Below are positions 4,261 through 8,029 of a stretch of 8,029 nucleotides of DNA, one piece after another; the stretch's first letter is position 1, and each line of letters opens with the position of its first letter. A program made the position numbers and the translations under genes. The stretch spans positions 1 to 8,029 of the forward strand of contig JADYZS010000134.1 in the NCBI GenBank assembly GCA_020853075.1, in the 5' to 3' direction. Below the pieces are notes generated by a model that worked only from the letters and a program-made list of their open reading frames with translations, was not told where the DNA came from and searched no databases. Source of the stretch: Anaerolineae bacterium (lineage in GTDB: Bacteria > Chloroflexota > Anaerolineae > JADYZS01).

Positions 4261-5802
4261 CTTCCGCCTCACCAGCCTCAGCGCCTCTTTCACCTCCTCT
4301 GCGCCCACAACGAAGGCCGTGCCACCATAGACCAGTGCTCCCAACGCCAGACCGCCGGCCCCAACTATAAGCGCACTTTCTCCTCCCATCCGGTTCATCC
4401 AGCCTGCCAGCACCAGGGCCAGCGCGCCGCTTGCCAGCACGCCGCGCAAAACCGTCGCGCCCAGGCGACGTTCTTCCAGCCCTGCTAACCTTCCGCGGAT
4501 GAGCCAGAGGAGCACAGCCATCTCTCCCGTTGTCGCCAACGTGTTCGCCAGGGCCAGCCCGCCGTAACCGAGGGGACGAATCAAGAGAAGGCTCAGGAAG
4601 ACGTTGCCCAGCATCGCCGCCAGGCCGACCAGCACCGGCGTGCGGGTATCGTGCAGGGCGTAGAAGGCGCGCGCCACGATTTCCACCACTGAATGGGCAA
4701 CGAGCCCGGCAGCGAAGAAGGTGAGCACGTAGGCCACGGCTGCGGTGGAGCGTTCATCAAACGCGCCGCGCTGCAACAGGAGCCGGATAAGAGGCTCGCG
4801 TAAAATGATAAGCCCCACGGTAGCCGGCATCGCCAGGAACGTGACACCCCGTAGCGTAGAGGCAAGGACGGCACGGAGGGCCGCGCGGTCATTGCGGGCG
4901 GCCAACGTGGCAAAGGTGGGAAAGGCGGCGGTGGCGATAGCCTGGGCCACGATGCCCTGGGGGAGCAGCATCAGGAGCCAGGCATAGTTGAGCGCGGCCA
5001 GGCTCCCCACGGCCAACCCGGAGGCGAGAATCGTGTTGACCAGGAAGTTCAGTTGCACCGCGGCCAGGCCCAGCACGCGCGGCCCCATCAGCCGCCCGAC
5101 CTCCCGCACACCGGCCTCGCGCAAGCCCAGCACGGGCGACCAGCGCCAGCCCCGCCGCGCCACTTCGGGGATCTGCACCAACAGGTGGCCCGCCGCGCCC
5201 ACGATGACGCCCATCACCAGGCCGCGCACGCCCCAACGGGGAGCCAGGAACCATGCTCCTGCGATGATGGCGAGGTTATAGACGACGGGGGCAAGGGCAG
5301 GCAGGAGGAAGTGCTGGTAGGCGTTGAGCATCGCCATGACGACGCCGCTGATGCCAAAGACCACCGTGGAGAGGAGCATCCCCCGCATAAGGTTGGCGGT
5401 CAGGGCTTGCTGCTCCGGCGGGAAGCCGGGCGCGATGACGAGACGCACTAAAAGGGGGGCCAGGAGCGCGGCCAGGGCTGCCAGTATAGATAGCGCCAAG
5501 AAGAGGAGATTGATGACCCCGCTGGCGAGACGGTCGGCTCCGGCGCGGTCGTTCCGCACCAGATAGCCGCTGAAGGTGGGGAGGAAGGCCGAAGCGAGCG
5601 CGCCCCCCGCCACCAGTTGGAAGAGGATGTCGGGGAGGCGGAAGGCGGCCAGGTAGGCATCCAGTTCGGCGCTGGTGCCGAAGCGCGCGCCGATGATGAC
5701 CTCGCGCGCCAGGCCCGCGACGCGGCTGGCGACGAAGAAGACCATCACAGTGCCCGCAGCGCGGGCCATCTGCCCGGCGCGGGAGGGAGAGGTGGATGCC
5801 AT
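4258..5802 (-). CDS. murJ: Lipid II flippase, MurJ/MviN family
   Basis: The product of 514 residues is an inner-membrane protein of the MOP superfamily with about 14 hydrophobic helices, the usual size for MurJ, which moves lipid II across the membrane for peptidoglycan synthesis. The N-terminus carries the family hallmark: SRVAGLARE supplies R27 and R33, matching E. coli R18 and R24, and D48 in ELDAYLAAFRLPD matches D39. The downstream stretch GGALASAFLPTF is also typical. E. coli R52 and R270 seem to be replaced here by hydrophobic residues (ILFQL; NYAWLLMLLP). The start chosen is ATG 5802. The frame stays open 37 codons further to 5913, but that extension only translates a palindromic repeat (PPPNPPPLAGEGR) and is not part of the family. 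The Shine-Dalgarno is weak. A paralogous MOP flippase with another lipid-linked substrate is possible. Confidence 0.88.
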   Translation of the reverse strand: MASTSPSRAGQMARAAGTVMVFFVASRVAGLAREVIIGARFGTSAELDAYLAAFRLPDILFQLVAGGALASAFLPTFSGYLVRNDRAGADRLASGVINLLFLALSILAALAALLAPLLVRLVIAPGFPPEQQALTANLMRGMLLSTVVFGISGVVMAMLNAYQHFLLPALAPVVYNLAIIAGAWFLAPRWGVRGLVMGVIVGAAGHLLVQIPEVARRGWRWSPVLGLREAGVREVGRLMGPRVLGLAAVQLNFLVNTILASGLAVGSLAALNYAWLLMLLPQGIVAQAIATAAFPTFATLAARNDRAALRAVLASTLRGVTFLAMPATVGLIILREPLIRLLLQRGAFDERSTAAVAYVLTFFAAGLVAHSVVEIVARAFYALHDTRTPVLVGLAAMLGNVFLSLLLIRPLGYGGLALANTLATTGEMAVLLWLIRGRLAGLEERRLGATVLRGVLASGALALVLAGWMNRMGGESALIVGAGGLALGALVYGGTAFVVGAEEVKEALRLVRRK

Positions 5803-5815
5803 TGTGTTCCGGTAG

Positions 5816-5863
5816 GCCCCCACCCTGCCCTCCCCCGCAAGCGGGGGAGGGTTGGGAGGGGGC
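5816..5863. repeat. GC-rich palindromic repeat in the murJ leader
   Basis: CCCTCCCCCGC (5828-5838) and GCGGGGGAGGG (5841-5851) form a perfect eleven-pair stem with a two-base gap. Imperfect outer arms (GCCCCCACCC on the left, GGGAGGGGGC on the right) extend the symmetry. It lies in the gap between the divergent murJ and zinc-ribbon genes, 14 bases upstream of the murJ start. Sequence style and translation (LAGEGR) match the repeat inside the glycosyltransferase gene. Confidence 0.7.
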
Positions 5864-5873
5864 TGAAACAAGT

Positions 5874-5902
5874 TTGCCCCAACGCCCGTCCTGGGGTATA
5901 AT
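5874..5902 (+). promoter_or_regulatory. Near-consensus sigma-70 promoter for the zinc-ribbon protein
   Basis: A perfect TATAAT -10 box (5897-5902) is preceded, after exactly 17 bases, by TTGCCC (5874-5879). Transcription would start near 5909, giving a leader of about 30 bases with AAGGAG (5931-5936) four bases before ATG 5941. It begins only about ten bases after the palindromic repeat. This is the best promoter match in the window. Confidence 0.7.
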
Positions 5903-5940
5903 CGGCCCTGCAACTCTTAAACCGTCAACAAAGGAGCCGT

Positions 5941-6444
5941 ATGCCGCCTGAGCTCGTCAACAGCATCGGCGTGGTGCTGCAAATCATCGTGGCCCTGGCG
6001 GGGGCGTTCTTGCTGGCCTTCTGGGTCAGCCTGGTCATCTGGGCTTTCCGCGATATTCGCTCTCGCACGCGCGACATCTTCGCGCAGTTGCTGGCCGCGC
6101 TCATGGTCCTTCTCTTCGGGCCCATCGGGCTTATGATTTACTTCCTTCTGCGCCCCAGGGAAACGCTGGACCAGGTCTATGACCGCCAGTTGGAGCAGGA
6201 GGCTCTTCTACAAGACATTGAAGAGCAACGAGCCTGCCCCAAATGCCATCGCCCTGTTGAAGAAGACTTCCGCCTCTGCCCTAACTGCCGCACACCGCTG
6301 AAAAAACCGTGCACCAATTGTGGCCGCCTACTCCATTTGGAGTGGGACGTCTGCCCCTACTGCGGCACCGAGGCAGCCAGCCCACGCGTCCATGCGCTGC
6401 CAGCCGAAGAGGAGCCGGAACCGGAGCCAGAGCGCATCGGCTAG
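5941..6444 (+). CDS. Membrane-anchored double zinc-ribbon protein
   Basis: The 167-residue protein has two hydrophobic helices near the N-terminus (about 9-37 and 47-67), with a short basic stretch (RDIRSRTRD) between them. A charged linker (about 72-97) leads into four CxxC knuckles: C99/C102, C113/C116, C124/C127 and C138/C141, enough to bind two zinc ions as a double zinc ribbon. The C-terminal tail is acidic (EEEPEPEPERIG). By the positive-inside rule the loop between the helices would be cytoplasmic, but this does not settle the location of the zinc part. Such zinc-ribbon membrane proteins are frequent in Chloroflexota and are usually left as hypothetical; no enzyme motif is present, and a role in binding protein or nucleic acid is a guess. 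It has its own strong promoter and converges with the next gene, stop to stop, with 16 bases between. Confidence 0.85.
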   Translation: MPPELVNSIGVVLQIIVALAGAFLLAFWVSLVIWAFRDIRSRTRDIFAQLLAALMVLLFGPIGLMIYFLLRPRETLDQVYDRQLEQEALLQDIEEQRACPKCHRPVEEDFRLCPNCRTPLKKPCTNCGRLLHLEWDVCPYCGTEAASPRVHALPAEEEPEPEPERIG

Positions 6445-6460
6445 GTTTTACTTCTCTCCC

Positions 6461-8029
6461 CTACCGTACGATCTCCACCTCACCGCATACCGCCTGCGCG
6501 GCAACCGTATCGGCCCCGGACGCGGCCACCTGTTGCCCCGTGCCATCCACCAACCCTACGACGACGCGATAGCGGCCCGGCGGCGTGACCGGATTCAGAT
6601 TCACGTCCTGGTCGTCGCGCACCGCTTCGCCCACGAGCCAGCGGCTGGCCGGGAAACGGCGGACGGTGCTCGCGGCCCGATCTAGCCGGTCACCCCACAC
6701 CTGCCCACCGCCGTCCACCAGGCGCACCACAGGCACGTAGTCTTGCGTGAGGGACGCGCTCGCCTGCCAATAGAGGGTGACGTGCACCCACCCGCTGGGC
6801 GGATGGGAACGGTCGTCGCGAGCGCGCAGGCGCGCGTCGCCCAGGCGACAGCCCGCCAGGCGCAAAGACGTACCGAAAGCGGCATCCAGTGGGCGGACGC
6901 CCGGCGGGAGGGCCGGATAGCGGGTGCGCACGGCGTACCCTTTGACCAGCACCCCCGCCGGATATTGCTCCGTCACCAGGGGATAGCGTTCCGAGAGCCA
7001 CCACTCCACCAACCCATCAGGGTCAAAGGTGTCCGTGTGAGATTGCACCAGCCAGATGGTATCGTAACTGGCCATCCCTTCTAGCGGCGGCGCGACCTGG
7101 GCAAAGTCGCTCAGGCGGTCGTGGAAGGGGAAGAAGACCGGCAACGGGCCACGGTAATACTGGCGGAAGGCGACGTTCATGTAATCCACGTGTACCAGAA
7201 TTGCATCGCCCGGCTCGCCGTGCTGCGCCACGTAGCGGGCGGCCTCGCGCCAATCTTCCCGCCAGTGCTGCGGCTCCCAGTTCTCGCGCAGGGCCATTGC
7301 CATTGCGCCTGCCACGAGCACCACTGCCATCAGGCCCACGATACGCTGCTGCCCAACGAACCAGCCCAGGAAGGCCGCGATAGCCAACAGGAGCGCGGGA
7401 ACGATGGCGATGAAGTAGCGTGTCTCGGCCAGGACGAGGAGGTCGCGGCGGCCCAGGATGAGCGCAGTTGCCAAAGGGAGGATGAGAAAACCGGCCACGT
7501 ATAAACGCGCGCGTCCGCGCGCAACGGCGAGACCGGCCAACGCCAGAGCCGCCACGACCCAGGGTACGAGGGGGCCTCCGGCGGCTTTGTGGATGGTCCA
7601 GGTCGTGAGCCAGCCGCCCAGCAGGGCAAGGGTGCGCGGCGGCGCGCTGCCGGGGAGGACGGCGGGCGTTGTCGTGGCGAGCCAGGCACGCCAGGCCAGC
7701 GGCGCGAAGCCGAGCGCGATGGCCGCGAGGGTTAGGAAGCCGAGTTCAACCCCTCTGAATCGTAGAGTGAGATCCCCCCTCACCCTACCCTCTCCCCTTC
7801 GGGGAGAGGGTTTTAGCCAACTCCCCTCTCCCGCAGGCGGGAGAGGGGCCGGGGGTGAGGGGGAATCTTGTCGCCGGAGTCGGCCACCTAACACCCACCA
7901 GAACACGGCCACTGGCAGCAGCACCGCGCTGAGGAGATAGGTGTAGAGCGCGGCCAACATCGCCACCACAGACGCGACGGCCCAGCGCGCCCGCCCCCCA
8001 TCCAGCACACGCAGGAAGGCATAGAGCCC
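6461..8029 (-). CDS. GT39-like membrane glycosyltransferase, C-terminal part (5' end outside window)
   Basis: This is the last 522 residues of a polytopic membrane protein of the GT-C fold (PMT_2/ArnT-like), which would transfer a sugar from a lipid-linked donor on the outer face of the membrane. The frame is open to the right edge (beginning GLYAFLRVLDGG), so a GTG at 8008 is not the true start. About eight hydrophobic helices are visible; the typical features are ALYTYLL in an early helix and ETRYFIAIVPALLL in a late one. After them comes a soluble part of about 290 residues: a region with HWREDWREAARYV, then a beta-rich C-terminal domain with VTLYWQAS, VVRLVDGGGQVWGDR and PPGRYRVVVGLVDGTG. 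That domain style is common at the end of Chloroflexota GT-C proteins. The catalytic Asp-rich first loop lies outside the window. A palindromic repeat adds about 33 residues in a loop near window residues 55-87. Confidence 0.82.
   Translation of the reverse strand, partial: GLYAFLRVLDGGRARWAVASVVAMLAALYTYLLSAVLLPVAVFWWVLGGRLRRQDSPSPPAPLPPAGEGSWLKPSPRRGEGRVRGDLTLRFRGVELGFLTLAAIALGFAPLAWRAWLATTTPAVLPGSAPPRTLALLGGWLTTWTIHKAAGGPLVPWVVAALALAGLAVARGRARLYVAGFLILPLATALILGRRDLLVLAETRYFIAIVPALLLAIAAFLGWFVGQQRIVGLMAVVLVAGAMAMALRENWEPQHWREDWREAARYVAQHGEPGDAILVHVDYMNVAFRQYYRGPLPVFFPFHDRLSDFAQVAPPLEGMASYDTIWLVQSHTDTFDPDGLVEWWLSERYPLVTEQYPAGVLVKGYAVRTRYPALPPGVRPLDAAFGTSLRLAGCRLGDARLRARDDRSHPPSGWVHVTLYWQASASLTQDYVPVVRLVDGGGQVWGDRLDRAASTVRRFPASRWLVGEAVRDDQDVNLNPVTPPGRYRVVVGLVDGTGQQVAASGADTVAAQAVCGEVEIVR
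7771..7867. repeat. Two-hairpin GC-rich palindromic element inside the glycosyltransferase gene
   Basis: The element has two internal hairpins. CCCTCTCCCC (7788-7797) pairs with GGGGAGAGGG (7801-7810), and CCCCTCTCCCGC (7823-7834) pairs with GCGGGAGAGGGG (7837-7848). They are enclosed by terminal inverted repeats GATCCCCCCTCACCC (7771-7785) and GGGGTGAGGGGGAATC (about 7852-7865). The layout resembles a small non-autonomous element with terminal inverted repeats. It keeps the reading frame open and is translated on the minus strand as a Pro/Gly/Arg-rich segment (PPAGEG, PRRGEGRVRG). No clear target duplication was found. Confidence 0.75.

Noticed and set aside
4889..5254. Minus-strand frame of 121 codons inside murJ in another phase
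   Set aside because: It overlaps murJ entirely and its Gly/Arg/Ala-rich translation has no family features.
5803..5913. N-terminal extension of murJ from 5913
   Set aside because: The extra 37 residues translate a palindromic repeat and precede the normal MurJ N-terminus; ATG 5802 gives the usual family length.
6445..6460. Terminator between the convergent zinc-ribbon and glycosyltransferase genes
   Set aside because: The 16-base gap is T/C-rich on the plus strand, but no hairpin precedes the T residues.
7771..7867. CRISPR-like or tandem repeat array
   Set aside because: The repeated units are inverted, not direct, and lack spacers of even length; they form hairpins of an interspersed palindrome.
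7987..8008. GTG at 8008 as the start of the glycosyltransferase
   Set aside because: The frame remains open to the window edge with sequence continuing a GT-C membrane protein (GLYAFLRVL), so the true start is further right.

Overview
This is a GC-rich bacterial chromosomal window with seven protein genes of recognisable type and one probable short gene. Gene style suggests Chloroflexota (Anaerolineae-like): a stand-alone receiver protein next to histidine kinases, a two-helix membrane protein with a double zinc ribbon, a GT-C glycosyltransferase with a C-terminal beta-rich domain, and GC-rich palindromic repeats that translate as 'PPAGEG/PRRGEGR' peptides. This assignment is inference from protein style; there is no rRNA or other phylogenetic marker here.

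Left third (1-2905): the 3' end of a histidine kinase gene, then a promoter overlapping its stop codon, then a two-gene operon. The operon encodes a single-domain response regulator (TTG start) and, coupled by an ATGA overlap, a polytopic membrane histidine kinase. A hairpin followed by a T-rich run closes the operon near 2869-2902.

Middle (2753-3276): about 520 bases without a long gene. It holds two hairpins, a likely 35-residue single-helix membrane protein on the minus strand with a strong Shine-Dalgarno sequence, a decayed copy of the palindromic repeat, an AT-rich patch and a promoter.

3277-4161 is the most unusual gene. It has a complete MoaD/ThiS-like beta-grasp domain ending in Gly-Gly, followed directly and in frame by a complete 3-methyladenine (alkyladenine) DNA glycosylase beginning with its own Met. 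The downstream convergent gap carries three hairpins in a row, one of them the probable terminator of murJ.

4258-5802 (minus) encodes a MurJ/MviN-type lipid II flippase whose leader contains a palindromic repeat. Divergent from it, behind a near-consensus promoter, is the membrane zinc-ribbon protein (5941-6444). It converges on a GT39-like membrane glycosyltransferase (6461 to beyond the right edge, minus) that carries a two-hairpin palindromic repeat inserted in frame in a loop between membrane helices.

The genes do not form one pathway. They group as signalling (left), DNA repair or sulfur-carrier fusion (middle) and cell-envelope biogenesis (right). No tRNA, rRNA, CRISPR array, transposase or phage gene was seen.
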